This document shows, piece after piece, positions 1-8,863 of a stretch of DNA of 18,214 nucleotides. Source of the stretch: Verrucomicrobiota bacterium (GTDB lineage: Bacteria; Verrucomicrobiota; Verrucomicrobiia; Limisphaerales; AV2); the NCBI GenBank assembly GCA_003218935.1, contig QHPA01000178.1, positions 1-18,214 on the forward strand. Direction: 5' to 3'. Below the pieces are notes generated by a model. The model saw nothing but the letters and a program-made list of their open reading frames with translations, did not search any database and was not told where the DNA came from. Position numbers and translations under genes: made by a program. Numbering within the stretch: position 1 is the stretch's first letter; each line of letters opens with the position of its first letter.

Positions 1-1482
1 TCGAGCCGCGAAATGGATCAATGGCTCAGTTCCGGCGAGACGCAGGAGTTCGACGCTTCCCGAACGGGGCAACGTGCTGGTTCCCGGAGAGCCGCAATTC
101 AACCGGTCGCCAGGTCTCCGGGCGGCGTGAGTTATCCTGCGAATTTTCTGGCGATTGATGCCGACTTTGAGCAGGTCGATTTTCCCGTGGCGATCGGGAC
201 GGTTCGCGACGGTGAAGTTTTGCTTTCGCTGCAGAACACTCCGCTCGTCATTTCCGCCAAACGCGGTCGCGGTCAAATCACCGAGCTCATGTTCAGCCCC
301 GAACGCGAGCCGTTCCGTTCCTGGAAAAACCGTGAATGGTTTTGGGCGAAGCTGCTGTCGGTTCCGCCGGGTTGGTTTGGGCCGGAAAATCTGAATGCCT
401 ACGGCGGCTGGAGCATTGACGGTGTCTTCGGCGCCATGATCGACAGCCGGCAGGTGCGTAAACTGCCCGTGCAATGGCTGTTGCTGTTGCTGATCGTTTA
501 TTTGCTCGTGATCGGCCCGGTGGACCAGTATTGTCTGAAACGCGCCAACAAACAAATGCTCACCTGGCTGACGTTTCCGGTTTACGTCGCACTTTTTTCC
601 CTGCTGATTTACTACATCGGATACAAACTCCGGGCCGGCGAGACCGAATGGAACGAACTCCATCTGGTGGACGTTTTGCCGCACGGCGAAATGGCGGAAT
701 GGCGCGGACGCACTTATGCCTCCGTTTATTCGCCGGTAAACGCCCGCTACAAAGTCGTCGGCGAACAACCGCAGGCGACGTTGCGGGGCGAGTTTATGGG
801 TGCTTACAGCGGCGGACAGGAAGCGAGCCGCGCTGAGGTGCTGCAGCGGGACAAGGGCTTCGACGCCGACATTTTTGTGCCGGTTTGGACCAGCCAGTTG
901 TTCGTCAGCGACTGGATGCAGCCGGGGGATTATCCTTTCACGGCCATGGTCAGGCTCAAAGGATCGCCGCAGGGCGCGAAGTGGGAGGTGACCATCGAAA
1001 ACCGTCTCGACCACGAGTTGAAGGACGTGCGGGTGATCGTCCGAGGCCGCGTTTATGGATTGGGGAATCTGCCCGCGAGCAAGACCTCCACATTTTCTGT
1101 GGACCAACAAAGCGGAACGCCGCTGCGGGACTTCGCGCAACAAAACGGCAACCAGTTCGTGATGGCGGTCCAAAACCGTCAGCACGCTTTTGGCGATAAC
1201 ACGTCCAGGTGGATCGACCTGGATGCCGCGCACCTCTCCGCGGTCTCCTTCGCTTCTCAAATCATGAATGTGAACGCCGCTCCGTACCAGCAGCAGCGCG
1301 GCTTTGTCAGTCCCCTCGGCATGGACCTGACGCCCGTCGTCGAGCGCGGCGACGCCGTATTGCTGGCGTGGGATGCCGGCCACGCGCTGGCTGACGGTTC
1401 CATGAACCGGTTCAAAACCGTCCGCAGCCATCGCAACACCCTGTTACGACTGGCCGTTCCTGTTGATCAGAACAAACTTTGA
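1..1482 (+). CDS. Membrane-anchored protein of an ABC export operon, 5' end missing
   Basis: The frame is open to the left edge (codons 1-12 are sense and in frame), so the start lies outside the window. Numbering from the first ATG at 13, residues about 153-172 (VQWLLLLLIVYLLVIGPV) and 182-206 form two hydrophobic helices. Before them lies a soluble part with a glycine/arginine-rich RGRGQITELMF stretch. About 280 residues follow that look beta-rich and probably extracytoplasmic. The layout resembles bacterial membrane proteins that carry an alpha/beta or GATase-like N-terminal part, a 'LLIVYLLVIGPV..' helix pair and a C-terminal extracellular domain, often beside ABC-2 exporters. It ends 24 nt before the ATPase gene, so it is probably cotranscribed and may be the accessory subunit of that transporter. 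No enzymatic residues are recognisable and the exact function is unknown. The C-terminal part is certainly coding; the family assignment is moderate. Confidence 0.75.
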   Translation, partial: SSREMDQWLSSGETQEFDASRTGQRAGSRRAAIQPVARSPGGVSYPANFLAIDADFEQVDFPVAIGTVRDGEVLLSLQNTPLVISAKRGRGQITELMFSPEREPFRSWKNREWFWAKLLSVPPGWFGPENLNAYGGWSIDGVFGAMIDSRQVRKLPVQWLLLLLIVYLLVIGPVDQYCLKRANKQMLTWLTFPVYVALFSLLIYYIGYKLRAGETEWNELHLVDVLPHGEMAEWRGRTYASVYSPVNARYKVVGEQPQATLRGEFMGAYSGGQEASRAEVLQRDKGFDADIFVPVWTSQLFVSDWMQPGDYPFTAMVRLKGSPQGAKWEVTIENRLDHELKDVRVIVRGRVYGLGNLPASKTSTFSVDQQSGTPLRDFAQQNGNQFVMAVQNRQHAFGDNTSRWIDLDAAHLSAVSFASQIMNVNAAPYQQQRGFVSPLGMDLTPVVERGDAVLLAWDAGHALADGSMNRFKTVRSHRNTLLRLAVPVDQNKL

Positions 1483-1506
1483 ACTTATAACTCATAACTT
1501 GCAGCC

Positions 1507-2379
1507 ATGTCCATCGCTCCCGCTCCCAACAACAACGCGCCCGCGGTTCAGACCTTCGCGCTGACGCGCGTTTACGGCCCGATGGTCGCCCTCAACGCCC
1601 TGAACCTCACCGTCAATCGCGGAGATCTTTTTGGTTTCATCGGCTCGAACGGCGCGGGCAAAACAACCACGCTCCGCATCCTCGCCACCTTCCTGGCGCC
1701 CTCCTCCGGCACCGCGCAAGTGCTCGGCCACGATGTCGCGCGTGACGCCGACGCCGTCCGCCACGTCATCGGTTACATGCCCGACTTCTTCGGCGTGTAT
1801 AAGGACATGGAGGTGACCGAGTATCTCGATTTTTTCGGCGCTTGTTACAAAAGTCCGTCGTCACAACGCGAGAAGACGGTCAACGACGTGCTCGAACTTG
1901 TCGGGCTGAGCGAAAAGAAAGGGGCGCTGATCGGCGCGTTGAGCCGCGGCATGCAGCAACGGCTCGGCCTGGCGCGCGTGCTGATTCACGACCCGCAGGT
2001 GCTGCTGCTCGATGAGCCGGCCAGCGGCCTCGACCCGCGGGCACGCATCGAGATGATGGCCATTTTGGAGGAACTGCAGAAGATGGGAAAAACCGTCATC
2101 ATCTCCTCGCACATCCTCAGTGCGGTCGGCCGGGTTTTCTGGGTGAAGATCATCGGTGACGAAACGAGGGCCGTCGAACTTTTGAAGGCACGCCCCGAAA
2201 TCAACCAGGTCGAGCATACGGAAGGTCGCCTTAAAGTCACGTTGAACGACCATGAGATCGATCCCGGTTGCGTGGCGGAAACGCTCGTTCATGGCGGCGT
2301 GAAGCTGATCGGTTTGGAGGAGGAAGAGCTGGGATTGGAGGAAGTGTTCATGCGCGTGACGCGCGGCGAGACGCAGTAG
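1507..2379 (+). CDS. ABC transporter ATP-binding protein (ABC-2 exporter type), internally shortened
   Basis: Cytoplasmic ATPase that would energise the three downstream ABC-2 permeases. Visible motifs: Walker A GSNGAGKT (residues 46-53), the YMPDFFGVYKDM Q-loop region typical of this subgroup (90-101), signature LSRGMQQ (145-151), Walker B VLLLDEP (165-171), D-loop SGLDPR, and the H-loop histidine H202 in IISSHIL. In relatives the H-loop is followed by about 30-40 residues (the 'ELA..C..VGII..G.L' strand and helix) before the C-terminal 'GRVFWVKIIGDE' domain. Here SSHIL runs almost directly into GRVFWVKI, so that segment seems to be lost in frame. The 290-residue length is short for the family, usually just over 300. 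ATP-binding residues are intact, but folding or coupling may be affected. The N-terminal ATG at 1507 has no clear Shine-Dalgarno. The gene lies 24 nt after the membrane protein gene. Confidence 0.9.
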   Translation: MSIAPAPNNNAPAVQTFALTRVYGPMVALNALNLTVNRGDLFGFIGSNGAGKTTTLRILATFLAPSSGTAQVLGHDVARDADAVRHVIGYMPDFFGVYKDMEVTEYLDFFGACYKSPSSQREKTVNDVLELVGLSEKKGALIGALSRGMQQRLGLARVLIHDPQVLLLDEPASGLDPRARIEMMAILEELQKMGKTVIISSHILSAVGRVFWVKIIGDETRAVELLKARPEINQVEHTEGRLKVTLNDHEIDPGCVAETLVHGGVKLIGLEEEELGLEEVFMRVTRGETQ

Positions 2380-2392
2380 CCGGGAACCGTTG

Positions 2393-2416
2393 AAATGTTA
2401 AAATGTTAAGGCGTTA
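2393..2416 (+). repeat. Short period-8 tandem repeat in the ATPase-permease gap
   Basis: Three consecutive 8-bp units, AAATGTTA, AAATGTTA and AGGCGTTA, lie just after the ATPase stop codon. The 158-nt gap (2380-2537) contains no convincing gene. The repeat has the same period as the longer array near 16982, though not the same sequence. Confidence 0.6.
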
Positions 2417-2537
2417 AATTGGCGGATGGCAGCGGTCTGTTTCGGTTCAACACTCCTGCAGCTCAACGGACAAAAAATGCTTCCCGCCCCAACCCGTTGG
2501 CGTGGCGGATCGAGGTGCCCGATCCTGGAAGATGCTT

Positions 2538-4235
2538 ATGACTGTCCTTCCGATCGTCGAACGTGAACTCCGCGTGGCCGCGCGGCGGCGGGCCACTTAC
2601 CGGATGCGCGTCAATGCCGCGCTGGTGGCGATTGCGATGTTCGGGTGGATGATGCTGACGTTCCTGGAGGCGATTCCGCCCACCTGGCAGGGGCGCTATC
2701 TGTTTCGCGCGTTGTTCGGTTTTGCGTTTGTTTATTGCCTGTTCACCGGCGCGCGGCTGACGGCGGATTGTCTGAGCGAAGAGAAGCGCGAGGGAACGCT
2801 CGGTTTGCTGTTTCTCACGGATTTGAAAGGTTACGACGTTGTGTTCGGCAAACTCGCGGCGACATCGGTCAATTCCATTTACGCGTTGGTCGCGGTCGTG
2901 CCGGTCATCTCCTTGCCTGTTCAATTAGGCGGTGTGACGCCGATGGAGTTGTGGCAATCGTCGCTGGTTCTGGTCAACACGATCTTCCTCTCGCTGGCTT
3001 CGGGCATTTTCGTATCCACGCTCAGCCGCAACGAGCGGAAGGCGATGTTCGCCACGATTTTTGCGGTATTGCTGTTGATGCTTGGTCCGTTCGTGCTGGC
3101 ATTCGCGTTGGGGATGAGTTTGCCGGGACTGTTCAACGGCCCGGAAGACGTTTGGCCGTTTCTTTCCTTAAGCCCCGCCTGCGCATTCGGTTACTTGGTG
3201 ACCAACTCCACTCCTCTCACAACGCTTGCGCTTTTCCCCGCGAAAAGTTTTTGGTGGTCGCTGCTGGCGGTACACTTACTGAGTTGGGTCCTGCTGCTGT
3301 TGGCCAGCCGCATCCTGCCGGGCATCTGGCAGGCGCGCGTCGCGAACTCGAAACTCGAGCGTCACCGCCAGCGGATCGAGCAATGGGCTTATGGCCGGAC
3401 TGAGGCCCGAAAGACGCATCGCGCGCGGCTGCTGGACATCAATCCCTTCCTGTGGCTGGCCGGACGCGAGCGTTGGAAACCGTCTTATGTCTGGGGCTAT
3501 GTCGCAGCGGTGTCGGCCACGTGGCTGTGGGGATGGTTCAACTACGACCTTATCATGTTCGATAAGGGCGTTACGCTTACCACCGTGCTGCTGTTCCAAA
3601 CGTTTTTGAAGCTGTGGGTAATTTCCGAAGCCTGCACGCGGCTGGCGGAAGACCGTCGCATTGGCGCGCTGGAACTGCTGCTGTCCACGCCACTGACGAC
3701 GCGGGAGATTCTGCATGGCCAATGGCTCGCGTTCCGGCGCCAGTTCGCCAGGCCGCTCGTCGTCGTGTTGCTGTTGGAATTCGTTTTGCTCCGGCAACAA
3801 TTCTCGACTCGCATGGTGCTGGTCAACCTGGTCATGCTCGTCGCTGATCTGGCGACTTTGGGCTGGGTGGGTATGTGGCTCGCTCTGACGGCCCGCAACC
3901 TCAATCGTGCCATTCTTGGCACGATCGGCCGAGTGCTGATTCTGCCCTGGGGCGCGTTTTACGCGGCGACGTTGGCGCTCGAAGTTTTCTGGCCGCTGTG
4001 CGGGGGCGGTCCATTCCGGCCTGGGGACCAGTTCACCTTATATTTTTGGTTTGGAATCGGACTGGCGAACAATTTTCTTTTTGGTGTTTGGTGGGCGCGT
4101 CGCCATTTGCTGAATGATTTCAGGCTGGTGGCGGCCCAGCGCTACCAAATGGAAAAATCCGGCTGGTTCAAGCGCCTGTTTCGCGGCAAGGATGAGGCGC
4201 CGGCGCGGGAAACGCTGGTGGCAGTTCAGAATTGA
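2538..4235 (+). CDS. ABC-2 type permease, double-length (paralogue 1 of 3)
   Basis: Polytopic inner-membrane protein of 565 residues, first of three tandem paralogues. The ATG at 2538 is chosen because it gives the N-terminus MTVLPIVERELRVAARR, matching MIFLPVVERELR and MTFLPIVDRELR in the paralogues, and because GGAAGA lies 5-6 nt upstream; the frame itself is open from 2502. The protein holds two ABC-2 signatures: CLSEEKREGTLGLLFLTDLK from residue 78, and EDRRIGALELLLSTPLTTRE from residue 371. Each is followed by hydrophobic helices, so the chain looks like two fused half-permeases joined by a basic, charged central linker (around residues 270-310). With the upstream ATPase it should form an exporter; the substrate is unknown. 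It is separated from the next permease gene by 40 nt. Confidence 0.88.
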   Translation: MTVLPIVERELRVAARRRATYRMRVNAALVAIAMFGWMMLTFLEAIPPTWQGRYLFRALFGFAFVYCLFTGARLTADCLSEEKREGTLGLLFLTDLKGYDVVFGKLAATSVNSIYALVAVVPVISLPVQLGGVTPMELWQSSLVLVNTIFLSLASGIFVSTLSRNERKAMFATIFAVLLLMLGPFVLAFALGMSLPGLFNGPEDVWPFLSLSPACAFGYLVTNSTPLTTLALFPAKSFWWSLLAVHLLSWVLLLLASRILPGIWQARVANSKLERHRQRIEQWAYGRTEARKTHRARLLDINPFLWLAGRERWKPSYVWGYVAAVSATWLWGWFNYDLIMFDKGVTLTTVLLFQTFLKLWVISEACTRLAEDRRIGALELLLSTPLTTREILHGQWLAFRRQFARPLVVVLLLEFVLLRQQFSTRMVLVNLVMLVADLATLGWVGMWLALTARNLNRAILGTIGRVLILPWGAFYAATLALEVFWPLCGGGPFRPGDQFTLYFWFGIGLANNFLFGVWWARRHLLNDFRLVAAQRYQMEKSGWFKRLFRGKDEAPARETLVAVQN

Positions 4236-4275
4236 ACGGCCTTGGCCGGTGTTGCCGAATACGGGAAACCTTTGC

Positions 4276-5958
4276 ATGATCTTTCTGCCGGTTGTTGAAC
4301 GTGAGTTGCGCGCGGCGTCGCGCCGCCGCGGGACGTACTGGAACCGCGCGGTGGCGGCGCTGGCGGCCATCCTCATTTTCGGCGGGGCACTTTTTTTTGA
4401 AGCGCACCAGCCGCCGAAAGAACTGGGCAAAGACATCTTTAACGCGCTGGCAGGACTGTTTCTGTTCAGCAGCCTGGTAGCGGGCGTTCGTTACACCGCC
4501 GACTGCCTGAGCGAGGAAAAGCGCGAAGGCACGCTCGGACTTTTGTTCCTGACCGACCTGAAAGGATACGACGTCGTGTTGGGTAAGCTGGCGGCCACAT
4601 CTTTGAATTGCTTTTACGGTTTGCTGGCGATCTTCCCCGTGCTGGCGATTCCGCTGCTGCTGGGGGGCGTGTCGCTGGGGGAGTTCTGGCGGATGTCGTT
4701 GGTGCTGGCGAACGCGCTTTTTTTCTCGCTGGCGGCAGGAATGTTTGTTTCAGCGACGAGCCGCGTCGCGCGGAAGGCGATGGCGGGCACGTTCGTTTTG
4801 ATCCTGCTCATCCAGGCGGGCCTGCCCACCTTGGGCGTCTGGCTCGCCCGACAGGGCCCAGCCAATTCCGTGAACACGGTTTTTCTGCTCCCGAGCGTTG
4901 GGCGCGCGTATGCGCTGGCGTTTGACACGATGTACCGCGTCTACCCGGATGAATTCCGATGGTCGGTCCTTCTCACCCATGGATTGGCCTGGCTCTTTCT
5001 CGCTCTGGCCAGTATTGCAGCGCGCAATTCCTGGCAGGACAAGCCTGCCGGGGCGGCGGTTGCCCGCTGGCGCCAGCGCTGGCAGCGATGGAGCTACGGC
5101 AACGCCGCGCAACGAGTGGCCTTTCGCACGCGACTGTTGAATATCAGCGCTTGTTTCTGGCTGGGTGCACGGCAGCGGCTCAAACCGACGCTCGTCTGGG
5201 CGTTTCTTGGCTTGTGCGGCTGCGTTTGGGCCTGGGGCGCTTTCAAATGGCGCGACGATTGGCTGCAGGAGGGCACTTACCTGGCGACTGCGCTCATCCT
5301 GCACCTCACCCTTAAACTCTGGGTCGCTTCGGAGGCCTGCCAGCGGTTCGGCCCTGACCATCGCAGCGGCGCGCTGGAACTTTTGCTCTCGACGCCGCTG
5401 ACCGTGAGGGAGATTTTGCGCGGCCAGATGCTCGCGCTCAAACGGCAATTTCTTTGGCCGCTCCTGGCGGTGGTAGGAATTGATTTCCTGTTCTTGTTGG
5501 CCGGAGCCAGGCGACTCAGCTCAGCGGGGGACAACTTCTGGGTCTCGTTTTGTGGCGCGGAGATGGTGCTGTTGGCGGTCGACGTTTATGCGCTCATCTG
5601 GGTTGGCATGTGGGTTGGTCTCATCTCGAAGCGTCCCAACCGCGCTTCCGGCGCGACCATCGCCCGCGTCCTGGTTCTGCCTTGCGGCGTGTGGGCAGGA
5701 CTGCTCATTCTTACGACCTTCACGCCCTTCTGGCACCGCGTCGAGGACAAGTGGCCGTTTTATCTCGTCCTCTGGTTTGGACTGGGAATGATTACCGACA
5801 TCTTTTTTTGTCTTTGGGCCAAGTTTCGATTGTTGCGCGATTTGCGCACGGTGGCGACGCAGCGGTTCGTGCCGCAACGGATGTTTGTTGCCTGGATGAA
5901 ACCGGGCCGCACCCAGTCAAACACGGCGTTGCCGACAGCCGTCACAAGCGAGACGTGA
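4276..5958 (+). CDS. ABC-2 type permease, double-length (paralogue 2 of 3)
   Basis: 560-residue polytopic membrane protein. The frame is open from 4114, but the ATG at 4276 (MIFLPVVERELRAASRRR) fits the conserved paralogue N-terminus and avoids a 120-nt overlap with the previous gene. The first ABC-2 signature (CLSEEKREGTLGLLFLTDLK) starts at residue 77 and the second (DHRSGALELLLSTPLTVREI) at residue 361. The layout matches its neighbours: an amphipathic RELR N-terminus, a set of hydrophobic helices, a central arginine/tryptophan-rich linker (about residues 255-300), then a second set. It presumably pairs with the same ATPase, because only one ATPase gene is seen with three permeases; whether they form heterodimers or alternative complexes cannot be told. 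A 137-nt gap with no convincing gene separates it from the third paralogue. Confidence 0.88.
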   Translation: MIFLPVVERELRAASRRRGTYWNRAVAALAAILIFGGALFFEAHQPPKELGKDIFNALAGLFLFSSLVAGVRYTADCLSEEKREGTLGLLFLTDLKGYDVVLGKLAATSLNCFYGLLAIFPVLAIPLLLGGVSLGEFWRMSLVLANALFFSLAAGMFVSATSRVARKAMAGTFVLILLIQAGLPTLGVWLARQGPANSVNTVFLLPSVGRAYALAFDTMYRVYPDEFRWSVLLTHGLAWLFLALASIAARNSWQDKPAGAAVARWRQRWQRWSYGNAAQRVAFRTRLLNISACFWLGARQRLKPTLVWAFLGLCGCVWAWGAFKWRDDWLQEGTYLATALILHLTLKLWVASEACQRFGPDHRSGALELLLSTPLTVREILRGQMLALKRQFLWPLLAVVGIDFLFLLAGARRLSSAGDNFWVSFCGAEMVLLAVDVYALIWVGMWVGLISKRPNRASGATIARVLVLPCGVWAGLLILTTFTPFWHRVEDKWPFYLVLWFGLGMITDIFFCLWAKFRLLRDLRTVATQRFVPQRMFVAWMKPGRTQSNTALPTAVTSET

Positions 5959-6095
5959 AATGTATCAGCGGGCGCTGATTGCGGTCGTAGCCGTCATGGC
6001 GACGCGGCGGAGAACGAATGGCTACAGGTCCACCCCCATACCTCGGCGAATACGGTTTCATGCCGCGCGAGATTCCTGGCCTTTGGACCGGTTGA

Positions 6096-7670
6096 ATGAC
6101 ATTTCTTCCCATCGTTGACCGCGAACTGCGCGTGGCCGCCCGGCGCCCGGTCACGTATTGGACACGGCTGGTCTTCGCCATTGCCGGCGCGGCAATAGTG
6201 AGCCTGGCGTTGCTCTTCGCGGCAGCGGCGCAGACCGGCGCGTCGGGAATTGGAGGTTGGCTCTTTTATTCTTTGAGCCTCTTGGCGCTGGGCTTCAGCG
6301 CTTTCGCCGGCGTATTTCTGACGGCCGATTGCCTGAGCGAAGAGAAACGGGAAGGCACATTGGGGTTGCTGTTCCTCACCGATCTCAAAGGCTACGATGT
6401 CGTGCTCGGCAAGCTGATGGCACGCTCCCTCAGCGCGGCTTACGGGTTGCTCGCGATTTTTCCCGTACTGGCAATTACGTTGACGATGGGTGGGGTGACC
6501 GCAGGCGAGTTCTGGCGCATAACGCTGGTTTTTCTCAACACCATTTTCTTCTCCCTCGCGGCCGGGATGTTCGTTTCCTCCCTGAGCCAGCAAGACAATC
6601 GAGCGACGGCAGGCGCGGCGGGTTTGATCGTTTTCATCGGCGGCGCGCTGCCGCTCGTTGAATTCGTTCTCAACAAGGCGGGGCTGGCTGCTCGTTTCGC
6701 GCTTTCTTTGCCCAGCCCGCTTACCGCCTGGCAACTGGCGTTCGACGCGCCCTTTCGGATGTGGGGACGAAGCTTTGGGTACTCACTGCTGCTGACTCAG
6801 GCGTTGAGCTGGCTGTTTCTCATTCTGGCCGGTGTTCAATTGCCGCGCCTGTGGCGGAGGGGCTCGGGATCGATTTCACTGACGGGCCGGAAGGCGGCGG
6901 TCGCCTCGGATACCGCGCTGTGGCGGCGAGCAACCGGACGAAGGCCGTTGCTGGACCGGAATCCGGTCTATTGGCTCACGACCCGGAAAAGCCAAATGAC
7001 CTGGGCTTCGTGGGCGCTGTGGGCGGCGTTGGTTGTCGGGTTCGCCTGGTTCTTTTACCGTGATCCAACTATTGCCGTCGTCGCAGGGCAACACGGGTGG
7101 CCAATTTTGCTGGGGCTGCTGAGGATCTTTGTCGGCGTGCAGGCGTGCCGATTTTTCGCCGAAGCCCGCCGGGCCGGCGCGTTGGAGCTATTGTTGTGCA
7201 CGCCTCTGACGGTCGAGGAAATCCTGCGTGGTCAATGGATGGCATTGCGACGGCTTTTTTTCGTCCCGACCATCGCCCAGCTCTTGGTGGGGATCATGCC
7301 GCTAATCTCCATCATCCACGTCGATATGCCAAACGTAGTCGCCTGGATCATGATGGGAGGGATTTACCTTTACGCGGTCCCGAAATTGATTTGCGATCTG
7401 CTGGCAGCCGCCTGGGTGGGCATGCTGGTCGGACTGACGGCGAAAAGGCCGAATCTCGCACCGGGGTTGACGGTGCTTTACACGGTTGTTCTTCCCGTCG
7501 CCGCATTTTGTATTCCTGACGTGATCATCAGTCTGCCCCTGTTGCTTTGGGCGCGCGACAAGTTGTATCGCGAACTGCGCGCCTTAAGCAGCCCCCGCTA
7601 CGCGCCGGTCGCGCCGTTGTATTCACCGGGCCGGCCCCAGCCGACCCAACCGCCGGTCATTCCGGGCTGA
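6096..7670 (+). CDS. ABC-2 type permease, double-length (paralogue 3 of 3)
   Basis: 524-residue polytopic membrane protein, last and shortest of the three paralogues. It starts at ATG 6096 with MTFLPIVDRELRVAARR. The first ABC-2 signature (CLSEEKREGTLGLLFLTDLK) begins at residue 79 and the second (EARRAGALELLLCTPLTVEE) at residue 356. The first signature is almost identical in all three proteins, while the helices between are more divergent, which points to strong constraint on the ATPase-facing motif. The C-terminus ends in a proline-rich tail (PLYSPGRPQPTQPP). The following 91 nt to the convergent minus-strand gene hold no gene and no clear hairpin terminator. Confidence 0.88.
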   Translation: MTFLPIVDRELRVAARRPVTYWTRLVFAIAGAAIVSLALLFAAAAQTGASGIGGWLFYSLSLLALGFSAFAGVFLTADCLSEEKREGTLGLLFLTDLKGYDVVLGKLMARSLSAAYGLLAIFPVLAITLTMGGVTAGEFWRITLVFLNTIFFSLAAGMFVSSLSQQDNRATAGAAGLIVFIGGALPLVEFVLNKAGLAARFALSLPSPLTAWQLAFDAPFRMWGRSFGYSLLLTQALSWLFLILAGVQLPRLWRRGSGSISLTGRKAAVASDTALWRRATGRRPLLDRNPVYWLTTRKSQMTWASWALWAALVVGFAWFFYRDPTIAVVAGQHGWPILLGLLRIFVGVQACRFFAEARRAGALELLLCTPLTVEEILRGQWMALRRLFFVPTIAQLLVGIMPLISIIHVDMPNVVAWIMMGGIYLYAVPKLICDLLAAAWVGMLVGLTAKRPNLAPGLTVLYTVVLPVAAFCIPDVIISLPLLLWARDKLYRELRALSSPRYAPVAPLYSPGRPQPTQPPVIPG

Positions 7671-7761
7671 TACCATTTCTCGAAGAGAATCGGAGCATTG
7701 CGGATCCCCTCACCCGGGCCACCGTCTTCCCTCAACCAGTGAGTGGAGTTCGGATTCCAGT

Positions 7762-8694
7762 TTAGCGGTCTTCCGCGACGAAGCTCGCGATAATGGGCCG
7801 ATGGTCCGAAGCAGCGCCCCACTCCGGCAAAGCGAGCACGTACGTTCCGTTCGTCTGCCATTCGCGCGCCATTCCGTGGTTCAGAAGGATGTAGTCAATT
7901 CGGCTGTAAGTGTCGTCCTTCGTGAAGTAGTAGGTCCAGGTGATGTTGCGCGGCGCACCGTGGCTATTGAACGCGCTTGGATCGTCGCCATTGCGCTCAG
8001 CCGGTCGAGTATCAATCATCGTGTTCTTCCCGCGCCCGATAACGGTCCTCACGGGCCTGGAGTCCTTCAGGTCGTTGAAGTCCCCGAGAACGATCAGGTT
8101 CACGTTTGGATTCGTCCTCAGGCGTCTGTCGATGATCTCGCGCAAAACGATTGCCTCCTGTTCGCGCAGCTCGGCCTCGTCAGCTTCTGGCACTTCGCGC
8201 TGGGATTTCAGATGCGCCGCGACCAGTGTGAATTTGTAGTGGGTGTTAACCTGTATATCGACCTCTGCGAATCCGCGGCTGACGTGAAATCTCCGGCCAT
8301 TGAGGAGGAACACCTCGTTCGTATGTGGTTGGCGCGCGACGATGGGCAGCTTGCTGAGGACGGCGACGTGGATGTTGGTGTCGAATGCGCTGACATGTTC
8401 CCAGTAGGGAAAATCGAGACCTTCGGATTTGAGCGACGCACGCAGTTCGAGCAGCGCGTTGGTGTTGCCCATTTCCTGAAGGGCGACTACGTCGGGTCTC
8501 ATGGCGCGGAAGGATTCGCGGATTTTGGCCCTGGCCGCTTCGGATTTGGGCTGGCGATGGCCGGCGGGTTCGTCGAGGTAGTTTTCGAGATTGTACGTGG
8601 CGACGGAAAAAGTTCCAGCGGCGAACGACGAGGGAATCCGGGCCGAAGCCAAAAGAATTGCGCCGCAAATGAGAAGGCCGCGGGCGTTCATCAT
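7762..8694 (-). CDS. Secreted endonuclease/exonuclease/phosphatase-family protein
   Basis: 310 residues with a probable signal peptide (residues 1-26, cleavage after SSFAA). The metal-dependent EEP fold is supported by its ordered motifs: TYNLENY (N35), ALQEMGN (E74), AAHLKS (H161), LGDFNDL (D205, N207), SRIDYIL (D267) and ASDHRPI (D297, H298). The family cleaves phosphodiester or phosphomonoester bonds in nucleic acids, phospholipids or inositol phosphates; the substrate here cannot be read from sequence. The signal peptide implies a periplasmic or extracellular role, perhaps phosphate or nucleic-acid scavenging (inference). The start is a double ATG (8694/8691) with no obvious Shine-Dalgarno. 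It converges on the permease operon and diverges from folE2. Confidence 0.88.
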   Translation of the reverse strand: MMNARGLLICGAILLASARIPSSFAAGTFSVATYNLENYLDEPAGHRQPKSEAARAKIRESFRAMRPDVVALQEMGNTNALLELRASLKSEGLDFPYWEHVSAFDTNIHVAVLSKLPIVARQPHTNEVFLLNGRRFHVSRGFAEVDIQVNTHYKFTLVAAHLKSQREVPEADEAELREQEAIVLREIIDRRLRTNPNVNLIVLGDFNDLKDSRPVRTVIGRGKNTMIDTRPAERNGDDPSAFNSHGAPRNITWTYYFTKDDTYSRIDYILLNHGMAREWQTNGTYVLALPEWGAASDHRPIIASFVAEDR

Positions 8695-8795
8695 GGCGTC
8701 AACGTATCAGGCATTGACGGCCCAAAGTCAAAGAGCTATCGGCGCCAGGCGCTGATTGCGGAAATCGTTATGGCATTTGAGTCATGGCAGTTCGG

Positions 8796-8804
8796 AAATC
8801 GATT
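8796..8804. promoter_or_regulatory. Operator-like palindrome upstream of folE2
   Basis: AAATCGATT, containing the perfect 8-bp palindrome AATCGATT, lies about 60 nt before the folE2 start. The same nine bases occur inside the palindrome upstream of the ZIP gene (11089-11097), and the 8-bp core was found nowhere else in this window. It is a candidate site for the Fur/Zur-type regulator at 12293; binding is inferred only. Confidence 0.35.
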
Positions 8805-8863
8805 GATCCAGCGCGCCCCAGAAAATTTTTTGCAAAACCGGCAGGGATTGTTACTCTTCAGCC

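Noticed and set aside
5971..5984. 14-bp direct repeat GGCGCTGATTGCGG, second copy at 8748-8761
   Set aside because: Both copies are intergenic, but only 14 bp match with no flanking similarity or target-site structure. Chance or minor; no mobile element is seen.
5959..6095. Possible small gene from ATG 5960 between the second and third permeases (52 codons)
   Set aside because: No ribosome-binding site, arginine-rich low-quality sequence, and it overlaps the third permease start. Treated as spacer.
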